From: Stictocephala bisonia
Lineage: Eukaryota > Arthropoda > Insecta > Hemiptera > Membracidae
DNA: 64,000 bases
Assembly (NCBI GenBank): GCA_035578905.1
Contig: JAQJVL010000576.1
Coordinates: 310,001 to 374,000, forward strand
Direction of reading: 5' to 3'
The notes beneath the pieces are model-generated. The model did not search any database, was not told where the DNA came from, and saw only the letters and a program-made list of their open reading frames with translations. Positions 35,500-47,788 of this stretch are shown in pieces (position 1 is the stretch's first letter; every line of letters starts with the position of its first letter). The position numbers and the translations under genes were made by a program.

Positions 35500-36112
35500 C
35501 AACAAATTAAATATCTCAAAAACTATTTGTTATACAATACTGAATTATCGTATGAATGCTGATCTTACAAAGATAAATTTAATGTAAAAAGGATAAATGT
35601 CTTGGATTATCGGTTTCAAATGGTGGCTGTTTAAAATTTTCAAAATCGAATATAACAAAAACTACAATTTTTTTCCTAAAATGTTAGGACACATTATTTG
35701 TAGACTATGTTATGCCAAATTCAACGATATGCCAATTTAAAAGATCGATTGATAAATCACTGAGAAAACATATTTTTTGTGACTGAAAGCATTGTTATCT
35801 GAGTACTCTTTACCCAGATAACAATGCTGTCAGTCAAAAAATAAGTTTTCCCTGTTATTTATCAACAGATCTTTTAAATTTGCATATCATTTAATTTGGT
35901 ATAACGTAGTCTATAAATCATGTGGCCTAAAATTTTTGGGTAAAAAGTGTAGTTTCTTTTTATTTGACTTTGAGATGTTTAAACAGCCACCATTTTGAAA
36001 CTAATAATCCTAGACATTTAGCCTTTTTAGATCAAATATATCTCTGTAAGATCAACATTCATACAGAAATTTTAGTATTGTATGTCAAACGGGTTTTGAG
36101 ATATTTAAATGC
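35500..36112. repeat. long imperfect palindrome (fold-back)
   Basis: Arms of about 300 bp pair across a 13-base loop (35802-35814). The inner arms are GACTGAAAGCATTGTTATCT (35781) and its near complement ending at 35835. The outer parts match as TTAAATATCTCAAAA against TTTTGAGATATTTAAA. Divergence between arms is roughly a fifth by eye. No coding sequence or clear terminal target duplication was found, so it is probably a fold-back-like or MITE element. Confidence 0.8.
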
Positions 36113-36119
36113 AGACAAA

Positions 36120-37940
36120 ACAAATCAATGTTTGATTCATCTGAGCATTTTTTGACAGAACAAATTATTATATGATCATGTTCAACAAGTTTTATAAAAT
36201 AAATTGTTGAAAGAACAATAACGATATTTTACACAATTTAAATTTAGCTTGGTGGATTTGTACCATTGTCCAATAACAATGTTAGAATAATCAATAAAAT
36301 ACCACTGGCATTGAAATAAATAAAATAAAAATTAGTTTTTCGTCGTTGAAAACAACCTCCCCTATAAATATAAAACTTATTTTTCACCAATTTTTTTAAC
36401 AATATATCATAGTTTTAGAAGTGTTTAAGAAGTGCAATTAACAAAAGGGGTATGATCAAATTAATTCACACCACATTGGGCCTTTTCATTGTTGCACTCA
36501 TCGGTGTGCGTCCATTTCAAGTTATCAATTCCAATTCAATGGGACCAAATTCCTCCAGTTGGTTTTTTGCAAGTTTGTCTTTTTTATCTGAGGACCTTTT
36601 TTCTTGTTTTCATCACAGACTACTGAATAATAAGTTACAATACTTTCCAAAACAGGATCCTTGTTGTATGTTTAAGATTAACATTTATGTGTGAAAAAGT
36701 TCACAATAATACTAATTTTAAAATATCTACACAATCTAAATCAATAATCCATATAATCCAGAAACAACTGCAGACCAAACATAATACTTGATCTCTGAAC
36801 CCACATATGATTCTTTATTTTATCTATAACTGCAGCAAGTGTTTTATTCCGTTTTTTTTCTTTTCCAGTAGCTTTCAGAAAATAGTGAATTTTACCGATT
36901 TCTGACGAGTTATGAGTGCAGTTTTAAAATTGACTTATTTCAGTGAGTCTCTCTATCTTGACTTATCTATAAATATATACAGAAAGGTATCTGAATCAGC
37001 CTAATACTTTGACCTAACCACTTTTTCCAACTAGTTGTGTTGCTGTGAAAAAATCAGATCTAGATTTAGATTTAAACGAAGCCTCAGGCCTATAAAAGTA
37101 TTCTGGTTTAAATACTGTATTATAGTCAGTACCAGATTAAGCAAGGCGAACGAAGCAGCCGCTTTGGGACCTCAGAGAAAAATTTTTGTTATCAGAAGTA
37201 AACGGTTTAAATGTTGGTAAAACTAAAAATTATGTAGGGACCTAACCTAACTAAATTATTGTGTTAATCTCGTTATGTAAATCAACTAGTGTGTAAGTGT
37301 ATCGTACTAGGTAATGTACCGTTAAAGCAGAGTGGAGTCGGTGGGCCTACGGGAGGGTGTAATGTAAACAAATTTGATCATGAGTGAGGGTTTAAGACTG
37401 AACTGATCTTAAATGCTGGCTTCTGTCTGGCATGTAATTTTTATTTTATTAGTGGTTAAAGGTAGCTCTACATAACCATAAAATACACATCATGTAGTCT
37501 GTTAGATCAAAACAAAACTTAAATTAAAATTAAGGAGAAACAATTATTTTCCTTGAAAAAAACCCCCGCTTTATTACATTTACTCTATTAGCCACATTTT
37601 TTAGCCTACAAACTATTTTTTTAATAGATGCTACTTAACTGATTTGATTTAAACTTTGTTGATGTATCCATATATTGTATGTAAGTGTACAGATTGTATA
37701 ACAAATACTGTATCTATTAGCCTGATACAATATCTTGTTTCAAATTGTGGTAATTTTAATGCATTGAAGGCTGTTTTAATTTTTTAGCTATAGGTATGAT
37801 GTTGATCCAGAGCAATTCTTTAAAGCTGTACATATTTTCTGGGTAGTTCTAAACGAGCAACAAACCTGGTAGCTGGGCCGTCACAAATGAGTGATCTCCT
37901 AGCTATGTCAGCTACCACAGAAAATAAAAAAGGCCCTTTT
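36120..37940. other. intergenic, nothing recognised
   Basis: AT-rich sequence with only short frames. Confidence 0.45.
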
Positions 37941-37949
37941 GAGCAATAA

Positions 37950-38700
37950 GCTAATTTTAAAATAATAGGTTCTGTTTTAAATGTATTCCATTTAAACGCT
38001 GAGGGCTTAGACAAGGCGGACTGTGAGTGCATCGAAAGTGTCTAGAAAACAATGTAGATATCCTTGCACTTCAAGAGACACACATAGAAAACAATAATAG
38101 TGCATGAGGCGATGTTCCTGGAAACAGACTTGTTGATTTCATTGGGCATAGGTTATATGGTATTGCAACTTAAGTAAATAAATGACATGGACAATGTGTC
38201 AATTACCCATAAAAGCTCTCATGGTGACATCTTTGTCTTGGCAATCCACGTGTCAGAAACTACAATTGTTAAACTTAATAAGCCTCTCAACATCCATCGG
38301 CCTGGCAATATGATTTTGCCAATTCTTGAACACCCTCTCTATGTGAGGGACTTTAACAGTCACCATAGCCAAGGGGGCTATAACAACGACGATGAGAATG
38401 ACGGTAAGCTCGCTAACTGGGCTTAAATGAACGTTTTCCTGATCTTGATGCTAAAGATTCAGCCATTTTTTATTCAGCTCGTTGACTTCATGGTTACTTC
38501 ACCGACTTAAGCTTTTGCTCATGTGAACGACCATCAAGCCCAAAACCAATTAGGAAAGTTCTTGATGCATTTCCCCACTGTCAACATAGGCCAGTACTGG
38601 TTTCATTGTGAATCTGAATTCCCATAATTCAATCTTTTCCAAGGCCTAGATGGAATTTCAATAAATCCCTCTGCGAGTCCTATACCACCAGGCTTGATGA
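37950..38700 (+). pseudogene. jockey-type LINE AP-endonuclease relic
   Basis: In shifting frames the + strand reads FHLNAEGLDKADCECI, NVDILALQETHIENN, RLVDFIGHRLYGIATY, NVSITHKSSHGDIFVLAIHV, VRDFNSHHSQGGYN, KLANWA and RKVLDAFPH. QETHIEN and GDFN-HH-LWG are catalytic blocks of the AP-like endonuclease of jockey-type LINEs. Here GDFN has become RDFN. There are several stops and frameshifts. Confidence 0.75.
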
Positions 38701-39627
38701 TGGCAACAGGTTCATTCATCTACAGTAAGAAATTACGATAATTTGAATGCTGAAATTCCATCTCTGAGAAAGATGAATTTATGTTATCGGGATCTGGTCT
38801 ATGTTTAAAGTGGAACAAACACCAAGACCTTCTTACAGTCATTGAACTTAAGTCTGGTTAGTAACCTGATGACTAATGAGCTCGAGAACAAGATGTGGGA
38901 ATATTTTGCCGGAAAGGTTCATCAACCGAATCACATAGCTTCCTATCATTGCCATAGTTGGACGTGTATCCTACGTTCCATGATTGGGTGTTGAGTGCAC
39001 AAAAGATCTCTGTGTAGGACTCTTCTTACACTAGTATTACTCAATACAAGCACAACTGCAAGTTTAACTGCTAACTGATTTAACTGAAGCTTTCTTGATG
39101 GGTGCTCTCACACTCCCATATTTTCTGTCATTGTTACATTTCGACCTCATCAGTGCATTTTTTTAAAGTGTATATGTTGCTCTCAAGTTTAATGAATAGT
39201 TTCCTTGTCTGGAACAGAATCATGTATACCATGTCTAAATTGAATGTGAAATAATGATCGCTGAATAGCAGTCATACAATTGCAATTAAAAATAAATCCA
39301 CCCAAAACAGAATGCCATGCAACTTATTTGACATACAATGCCTCTACAACTAATATAAATGGAATTTACGAGTTCTTGGTTTACAGTGAACAGTTTTTAT
39401 TTTATGTCTTATTGCTTCCATTGATGCTTACATTCTACATAAGCAATAAAACTGCCTAAATGTATTTTTTAGTTTGTTTTTTACTGATTTTAGTTGCACC
39501 TAAAACAAATCAGATGATTAATCATTTCTTTAAAATAGACAGATCTAAATCAACTAATAACAAAATGGACCATCAAATAACTAATTTTAAACATCAAATA
39601 ACTACTGACTAACAAGCACAAGACTCA

Positions 39628-39700
39628 TCCACCCACACATACATGTACGACGGTGGTGATGACCCACCCTCTCAGTCATAAACTTACAGTGGTGATGTTA
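39628..39700. repeat. minisatellite fragment
   Basis: Two diverged units with CACCCACACATACATGTACG and GACCCACCCTCTCAGTCATA. Confidence 0.6.
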
Positions 39701-39709
39701 TTCCATCAC

Positions 39710-42380
39710 CTCTTTATTCATGAAAACTATAGAAAAAACGAATCAACAAAGTCTATATTTTTAAAGACGTTTTATTTAATGAATGATCGAAATATTCTTA
39801 ACAACACATAAATTCAGACAACTATATTGAAAATGTTTCCTTAACACTTTAACAATGTAGTTTGGTAACAGACAAGTTATTTTGATTGTGGCAAGGAGTA
39901 TTATTGCATGGTTAAAGATAAACGATGAAAAACAATGTTTAATGTTAATAAGTACAATAATTGGAATAGTGATCCAATTGTGTAATGTTTTGTTAGCAAA
40001 CACATTTCCAATAAATTTGGTACTAAACTGATTGGTCCCGAAAATGTACAGAAACAGGAAATGTACTGAATAAACAATTTCATACTGCTGCTAAACATAA
40101 AAATATAAGCATAGTATTTTAGCTATTTAATTTGTAACTGTTAACTTAATTTTAATTTTCTACGGTTTTAAAAGCAGCAACACTGAACTTAGTTCAAAAT
40201 TATAAATGTAATTGGTGTTCTGTTCAGTTTTTTTTAATGTACACAATTTATATTCTTAAAAGGTTAACTACGTAAAACACATCAAAGATCATACAATAAA
40301 AAAATAAATAAATACACATTATTTCTACCAACAAGACATTGTCAAAAATAAAATTGTGCTCAACTCTCCGGTAATTGAGACTGTGGCCAACCCTTCACAC
40401 ATTGCCAAACTGCTCAGCCTTCCAATTAACATTGATTTAGTAACAATTTTCTTTTACTATAATGTTAGCTTTTATTTATAACTTAGAAGTTAAAGGGCAC
40501 TAACAGTTATTACTTTTACTTAATATAAATTATGTTAACAATTTTTAAAAACAAAACTTTACATTCAATTATACTTTACTATTTTACCATAGCAAAAAAC
40601 AACAGAAATTAAAACCAAATAACATTGAAATAACTTACATAAAGAAAACAGAAATAATGATAAGTTGTTACTTACAATAAGAGTATACATATATTAACAG
40701 TACAATGTATGAACAAACATTTTCACAGCACATCATCTTTTATACTTATGTCTGATGCATCAGCACAGAGAAGGAAAAAAAAGAGGTTGTTTTCTTACAG
40801 CCATAGCAAATGCCTCAGTGGCAGTTATAATTTAGGCCAGTAGACAGTGTTGGTATATAAAACGCACATTGTTTAAGGAGGGACGTAAATAGTTACAGAG
40901 GGGTGGATATATCGTGACTCCTCTCTAGTTTCTACTGTTGATGTTGAAAGTGAATGTGAAATAGAAGGGTGAGACAGAGATAGAGAGAATGAAGAAAGAA
41001 TTTGAGGAGAGGGATTGACAATGGTGCTGCCGTTACCTTCCGCTACAGCAAATTATTTAACTGATTACTTGACACACATTCAGCATACTATTAGACATGA
41101 CCTCTGCTTCTTCCTTCTCTGTGATACTTGTTATGCATAATTTCCAGTTAAAGGCAATCAAATTCACAACACAAAGACAGCAAAGTGTTTGTAGGGCACT
41201 TTTCTACACTTTGTTGGTATTTTGATAATCAACAAAGTTCCTTATTAGTAGAGCAACTTACATGCTGTGAATTTTCCAACCAACTTACATACTGTTGTTT
41301 GATCCATATCTACTTTAAAAATACATCTGTTTGCTGTGTGAAGGATTTAGTAAAAGCTAAACAAGTTTGCCACAAGTATCACAACATCTAAATTACCTTA
41401 AAGCCAATACGTATTCTTGTATATGTGCATAATAAAGGTGTTAAAGATGTATAAGTGTTAAAGCTATTATTATTGATGAAAGCAATTAAAAGCATATGGA
41501 TATTTAAGTTACTAAAATTATTTATCATTCCCTAATACAAGGGGAAGTACCAAATATGTATAAATTTAATATAAGACATATAAATGTGCAACAATTGTAA
41601 AAATGGGCTCAAACATAAGCTACTTCCAAATGTAAGAAGCTTAAATAAAATTTATAGATAACTTTTATAGTATATGTATGATACTTTCTAGACATATTTA
41701 TAAAGTATCTAAATTAAAATTAAAAGAAAATATTGTTATTAAGAAGATGGCATCTAGTGATGTTAGGGATAAATGCTTTGTTTTAATCAAGCATTTAAAA
41801 ATGATATGTTTATAAATGCTTGAATAAACATGTCAATCACTGGAATCACTAAAGCTATTAAATTACTAATATAGTTAATTCTATATCTGTGTTTCGTTAA
41901 TGAAATATGCCTAACGATTATATACAACCTTTGTTGATAATTATTTAATCAGTGAAACAACCTGTTTTTCTTGTTAAAAGGCATGAAACAAGTATCTTTG
42001 TTACCTTTTTAATATTAATAACTGTCTAATACAAACACCGTACTACATTTTCCAATGTATCAAGACATCAATAAAAGAACTGCAAAGAAATGTAGAGGAA
42101 CGACTGGTGATAACTATTATAGAAAAAAAAATCAATTTTGAGGCAGAACCAAGTCTCCAGAGAATAAGTTACAAACTAAGGTCAACTCATAGGAGCCCCA
42201 TTCTTTGAGACATCAGCCCTCTGTGATGATAATAAATCAATTGGCTTGGATAATAAATTTGTTTACACAATAAATGGCTATATCAGTATGAGTACAAATT
42301 CTCAGGCTACAAGTCTGAGTGTATGACACAGCAGACTTAATGAATCAAATTGTAGGCAAATCATCTTATTATTATTCTTA
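39710..42380. other. intergenic, nothing recognised
   Basis: No coding resemblance. A purine-rich stretch lies at about 40910-41020. Confidence 0.45.
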
Positions 42381-42386
42381 CATGTT

Positions 42387-42790
42387 AGACGCCGACACAA
42401 CTTTATTTTAAGGCAAATATGAATGATTATATGAGTGTGGATGACCTGTGTGGTCTGGTCACTAACTGAGTGACTGTTCCTCAGAAAGTGCCATTTATTA
42501 TAGCCCAATAGCAAGGGTAACTAAGTGACCTACAGCTGTACGTGGAATCCGGACCACATAGTATTGATTTGATTTTTAGCTAATTTACAAGCCTGAAAGT
42601 GAGTTTTTTCCCTTACACAACATCCAGACACTGTCAACACAATACTTCTCGAGTAGTGACCACGCCGATGCAACCATTGAGCAGACACCATGTCGGTATT
42701 AAGAGGACCGAGCATAGAACCTAACGCCTACAATCCCACAACACTTTGTCCCCAAGTAGCTAGGTTACGGCACTGCACCACTAATTTTTA
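42387..42790 (-). mobile_element. SINE family 1 copy
   Basis: Shares with the 45795 copy the phrases TAGCCCAATAGCAAGGGTAA, TATTAAGAGGACCGAGCATA and CAACACTTTG in the same order. The tRNA-like head is not clear. Confidence 0.65.
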
Positions 42791-43288
42791 CTGATTAATG
42801 ATTGAATAAATGAAAGAAAGTTTATTGTTCCAAAAATTACAAACATTTTGAGATGTACATTTTAAATTAAGTGAAAATAAAAACATAACATACCTGATAC
42901 AGGTAGTCCTCATTATACGCGGTAGATACGTTCCGCCTAAGCGCCGCTTATAACGAAACCGCGTATAACGAGTCGGAGCTAAAGCGGTTTACGCCACTGT
43001 AGCCACAGCAGGCCGGCCTACTGCTTATTAGTACTGTACGCAATTCAAACTACAATATCATAAGATTATCAAAAGATTAATTAATTGTTTTGGAAATATA
43101 ATAAAAATGTAGGCCTATAATAATTTATCAACACCTTTTATTGAATTCAAATTTGACTACTACATGAACAAACAAAATAAGAACGTACAGTATAAATGTA
43201 TATAGGCATACTTTAATTAAAAATTAAATTCAAAGAGAAAAGGATATTAAAAAGTAATAAAAGTACTGTACAGTACATAACTAAAACA

Positions 43289-44731
43289 TCATATACAGTA
43301 GTTCAATCTTTTGATGTGCCTGCCACTGACTGGGCTGGGAGGGTCAGACTGCCCGCCTTTGTTTACGTCTGACGTCTGCTTACCAGGTGTTTGTACCTTT
43401 TCAGCTAATTGGGAGAAAAATGTCTTAATCGAGAGCTGGGTTGTTGTTTTTAATTTATTGTTATATAGTTCACGATAACACTTAATCACATTCTCAACTT
43501 CCCTTTTAACCTCAGCACTCCTCGTGTCATCTGGGTCGTTCTCTTCAAAATAATTTAAAGCGTTATTAATCATACAGAAAGCCTATGCCATTCCTTTACT
43601 AGTCAAGGTTTTAACACTTTCAGGTTCTTCTTCCTTATCGGATTCTTCAGAAAACCTATCATCTTCTATTGTTAATAGGTCTTCGGTACTTAGCTCTTCT
43701 TGTAGTGTAATCAATTCATCAACATCCGCTTCATCTACGTCTGTGAATCCCACACGCTGTGCCATTTCCACAATATCTTTTGACGTTGTTCTGACATTTT
43801 CAGTCATCTCTACATCATATTTGACGATTTCTGGCCACAAATTTTTCCAAACACCATTCATACATTTAGGTTTCAATTCATTCCAGGATTTGCCTATGAT
43901 ATCAATAGCCATTTTGATGTTGAACTGTTTCCAAAAGTCCTTAATAGATAATTTATCATCAGCATCACAAGTTTTAATCAGTAAAGAAAATGTATGTTTA
44001 AGATAGTTGGCTTTAAAATCTGAAATAACACCTTGGTCCATATGCTGCAATATGGACGTAGTGTTCGGGGATAGAAACATAACTTTAATGTTCTCATTTA
44101 TTTCACTTATTTCAGGAGGGTGGCTTGGAACATTATCTACCAGAATCAAAATTTTAAAAGGAATCTTTTTTTCATAGCAATACACTTTTAAATCATTTTG
44201 CAGCACTAGTGAAATATAATCATGAAATATTTTACCCGTCATCCAGCCTTTTTTACTCGACCTCCACAATACAGGCAACATATATTTGTCACAGCCTTTT
44301 AGTGCTCTGGGGTTTTCTGAATGGTAAACCATCAGTGCTTTAAGTTTGAAATCCCCAGAAGCATTTGCACCAAAGATGAAAAAATTCAAGAAAACTGGCG
44401 TTTCACTTGAGCGGTCTACTGGCATTTTTTCCACTGCCAGTAGACCGCGCAAAGTGAAACGCCGGTTTTCTTGAATTTTTTCGTCAACTTTCGCTGTCAA
44501 CTCGTCAGTAACGAGTGACGGCCTTCCACTTCGTTCCTCGTCGTGCACACTAGTTCTGCCTTCATTAAATTGAATGCACCATTTTCTCACCGATGACTCG
44601 TTCATCGCATTGTCACCGTACACTGCCTTAATTTGCCTATAAATTTCTATGGGTCGAACATGCTGCACATTCAGAAACCGAATCACACTACGGACTTCAC
44701 ACTTGGTGGGATTTTCAATTGGCGCCGCCAT
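43289..44731 (-). pseudogene. chimeric transposase: mariner HTH joined to Tigger DDE
   Basis: From the ATG at 44731 the protein starts MAAPIENPTKCEVRSVIRFL and carries the mariner paired HTH region through VHDEERSGRPSLVTDELTAK and ENRRFTLRGLL. After a junction (VEKMPVDRSSETPVFLNFF) it turns into a Tigger/jerky-type DDE domain: GANASGDFKLKALMVYHSEN, ILILVDNVPSHPP (second Asp) and LQHMDQGVISDFKANY (third Asp). The first catalytic Asp of the DDE triad is lost at the junction. The frame is open to TAG at 43583-43585, then continues in phase to 43289 (LNYFEENDPDDTRS), so one stop separates the C-terminus. Open upstream sequence extends to 44824, but 44731 is the likely start. Confidence 0.8.
44378..44482. 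repeat. inverted repeat at the chimera junction
   Basis: Arms at 44378-44424 and 44435-44482 are about 47 bp long with three small differences and a 10-base spacer. The right arm is genuine mariner coding sequence and the left arm is its inverted copy. Confidence 0.92.
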
Positions 44732-44899
44732 TTTGAACTTCCACAAGAGACGCAAACTTGACCTCACGGCACCGCTACACAGCTCAAACTGAAGCGGAAA
44801 GTTTGGACTTAAGAATAAGCCCACTCCCGCGGTGGTGGGGGAACTGCGCCGTCCGTGATGCGCAATCGTTCTTTACTTTCTGGACGACCCTCGTAATCA

Positions 44900-45790
44900 T
44901 GCTTCATTATTTCATAAATAAATGCAGATAGAAATATAGTAGTGTTAAAGAAAATTGCTATTATAGGTTATTGATTCATACTATGTTAAAAATATAAAAT
45001 ACAGGAAGGAGTTTCCTTTAATATTATGGGTAAAAATGATACTTGTAAAATTATTTATTTTAAAATGCTTAAATGTATTTTTGTAATTTAACAAAGTAAT
45101 AACATATGAATAGTATTAAAAGGCATAAAACATAAAAACCTATGTAGTCTTAACAAATTAATATTATGGCATTAATAGAAGCTAATAATACATACAACCT
45201 AACTAGGCTAACCTATAATATTTATAAAGGTACAAAATGCTTAAAACTAATCATTTATACATAAAAAAAATTATGGATAGTATACATTTATTTTGCATTA
45301 TATCCCTGTCAAGGTTGGCATGCTCAGCTTTTTCTACTAAGATATGAAACTAATTGTACATTCTCCAAAGCTGGCTTCTTTTACAGAGGTTTTCTAGAAT
45401 GGGGAATACCCCTCACAAACTACATGGCTGCAAAGGACAGATATTCATTCACCATCTTAATTTTAAGAGTGATATCCTTTTAAATTAAGATTAAAGATAA
45501 AACAGCTCTATATTGGATGTGAAATGTAGCAAACTTTTGTAAGGATACGATAATAATTTTTACTAATACGAAATACTGCATTTTCCAATACTTAAGATAC
45601 TGATCCTAAAAAAATGGGAGAATATGGGGTTGAGAATGAGTGAAATAACTGTACATGAAAGAACATAGTTTTTTTTGTCTTTCTAGACCTGTGGTATTTT
45701 TAATTTAGAGGTTTTACGTTGCTAAGGGATAGTGACCCAAACCCTTCTAAGCAAATTTTTTAGAACCTCCTAGGTTTTTTATTATTATTC
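44900..45790. other. intergenic, nothing recognised
   Basis: AT-rich, no coding resemblance. Confidence 0.45.
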
Positions 45791-45794
45791 ATTT

Positions 45795-46262
45795 GTAAGT
45801 CGCCTATCGTCAAGATATGGGCAGATCCGAGGGACAAATGAGTGTGAAGTGTGTAGATGAACGAGTGTACTGGTTACTGACTAAGGTCGACTGTTCCTTA
45901 TAAAGAGCTATTTATTAATAGCCCAATAGCCAGGGCAACTAAGGGATCTACAGCTTTACATGGAATACGATCCACATAATGTTGGTCTGATTTTCAGCTA
46001 ACTGACAAGCGTGACACTCTTCCCTACACAACATCTAAATCTTGATCACCATCCAACATGGACACCTCAGACTTTCTAGTAAGGTCCATGTTGATCGTAA
46101 CCATTGAACAGACGCCGTGTTGTTATTAAGAGGACCGAGCATAGAAGCTATCACCTACAAACTTCTCAACACTTTGCCCCAAGTGCGCCACTAGTGCTGA
46201 CTTTGGGATTTCAACCCGCAGTACTTTGCATTGAAGGCAGTACTAACTACAAGGCTAGTAAA
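45795..46262 (-). mobile_element. SINE family 1, longest copy
   Basis: The - strand head near 46262-46200 has an A-box-like CTTGTAGTTAGTACTG and a B-box-like GGTTGAAATCC. The body of about 400 bp ends at the motif whose + strand form is CGTCAAGATATGGGC near 45810. It is the most complete of five copies and can serve as reference. Confidence 0.7.
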
Positions 46263-46269
46263 AGGTCTA

Positions 46270-47780
46270 AATTATAATCTGTACACAAACAAAGAGAGCT
46301 GTGTTGGATATGCCTCTTTGCACATGACTTACGCACAGAGAGGAGAAATGGTACTTTAATAAATGTGTTCAATGTCACGAAGTTTGATAGATCAGCTGAC
46401 AATATTTAATTATGCTTTATTACTAATATAGGTCTGTCTGCCTTTTTTTATTTTCAATTTCTTATCAATTTTTTGAAACTGCATAATTGATTTTATGAGA
46501 AATCAGTTTACTTTGATTTTTCTTACAAACACATTAAATGTTTTTTTTAAATACAAATCAATACTCAGAAGTATAATAATATTGAAATTAGATATTTGTA
46601 TTATATGATATTACATACTACTAAAAGTATTCCTACAAAACATCTAACAAATATTTTTGTTAAATGATGACACATTCACCAGCTGATCTATTAAGTCCCA
46701 TGTGTCTGGTGTGAAGGGGAACAGTGGGGTAACTGTGGGAGGAGTGGTGGAGGGGAAGATGTATTAACTGTTCTAGTAGCAATATATTTTGTTTGTGGTC
46801 TGATTAAAGTAACATTTGTTACTAATCAAGTCTGCCAACAGGAGTTTCTTCCCTTCTACTCTAAATTATTTACACTTCCTCCAAACAAATACAATTGAAA
46901 TCAATAATTTTCCCATTATGTATAACACCTTTATTAACTGTAACAATTATATTCATAAGAACAATTTATTTATTACTGTTAAAGTTGAAACACTATTTTA
47001 AAAATTGTTATTAGGTTATGTAATAAATATATTTCACATATTTTTTATATTTTGTTAATGTGCTTTAAGATCTTCGAGTTGTGAACCTTTAGTACACAAC
47101 TATAATGTTGTTATATTTAAATATTTCCATATTATTTTGATAGTTTACTTTAAATTGTACAGCCAATTAAACAGCACTGAAACAATAAAAAAAACATTTA
47201 AATGATTCAAATATTTTCTTTGTAAACCAATGATGTTCAAGAATGAAGAATAAAAATTTAAATCATATTTTCAATGATATCTTATATATTTAAACTTAGT
47301 GGTCATATCTCAGGAAATCCCTCAATTAATTGCATACAACTTATATACAGGTGCTGATTTGACTGCGTGATAGCTCCAGTCTGATAAAAAACTAGAGGAT
47401 CTTGTCCTTTTCTTTTTAACAACTATTCAGAGAATATGCAATTCAATTTTAATAAATAACTCCCGCTAGCACATGATTAGATTGATTTATTAAAATTTGA
47501 TTGGAAAAGCAATTTAAAAAATGTGCAACTTATAAAGTACAATTTGTTGATTAAATCATTTGAGAAAATTTTATTTTGAGCTGTTGGGACATTTTTTAAA
47601 GTATGTTTTTTATATATTTGTTTAATACACCTCTGTTATGTTTAAAAAGAGAGTGAATCTCCATTGTAATAGAAGATGGTTGATAATGAAATGTTTACAA
47701 AATCATATTGTTATACCATTATAATACACACAACTTAAAGCACAATTAATCATTGTAAGAACTGTTAAAGTATCTTGAAA
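46270..47780. other. intergenic, nothing recognised
   Basis: Very AT-rich without recognised features. Confidence 0.45.
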
Positions 47781-47788
47781 TAAATTAA

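Larger units (their letters stand above)
42900..44893 (-). mobile_element. mariner/Tigger chimeric transposon
   Basis: The left end is a Tigger/pogo-type terminus, CAGGTAGTCCTCATTATACG, after TA at 42898-42899. The right end, read on the - strand, is a mariner terminus, CGAGGGTCGTCCAGAAAGTA, before TA at 44894-44895. The two ends therefore do not match. The mariner 5' part (44893 to about 44435) and the Tigger 3' part (about 44377 to 42900) meet at a fold-back. Both halves are in the same transcriptional direction. Confidence 0.8.

Noticed and set aside
36452..36694. + strand frame with a hydrophobic start resembling a secreted peptide
   Set aside because: The composition is ordinary for AT-rich noise, and there is no splice or family support.
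43743..44006. + strand frame of 87 codons
   Set aside because: It is the antisense shadow of the Tigger transposase domain.
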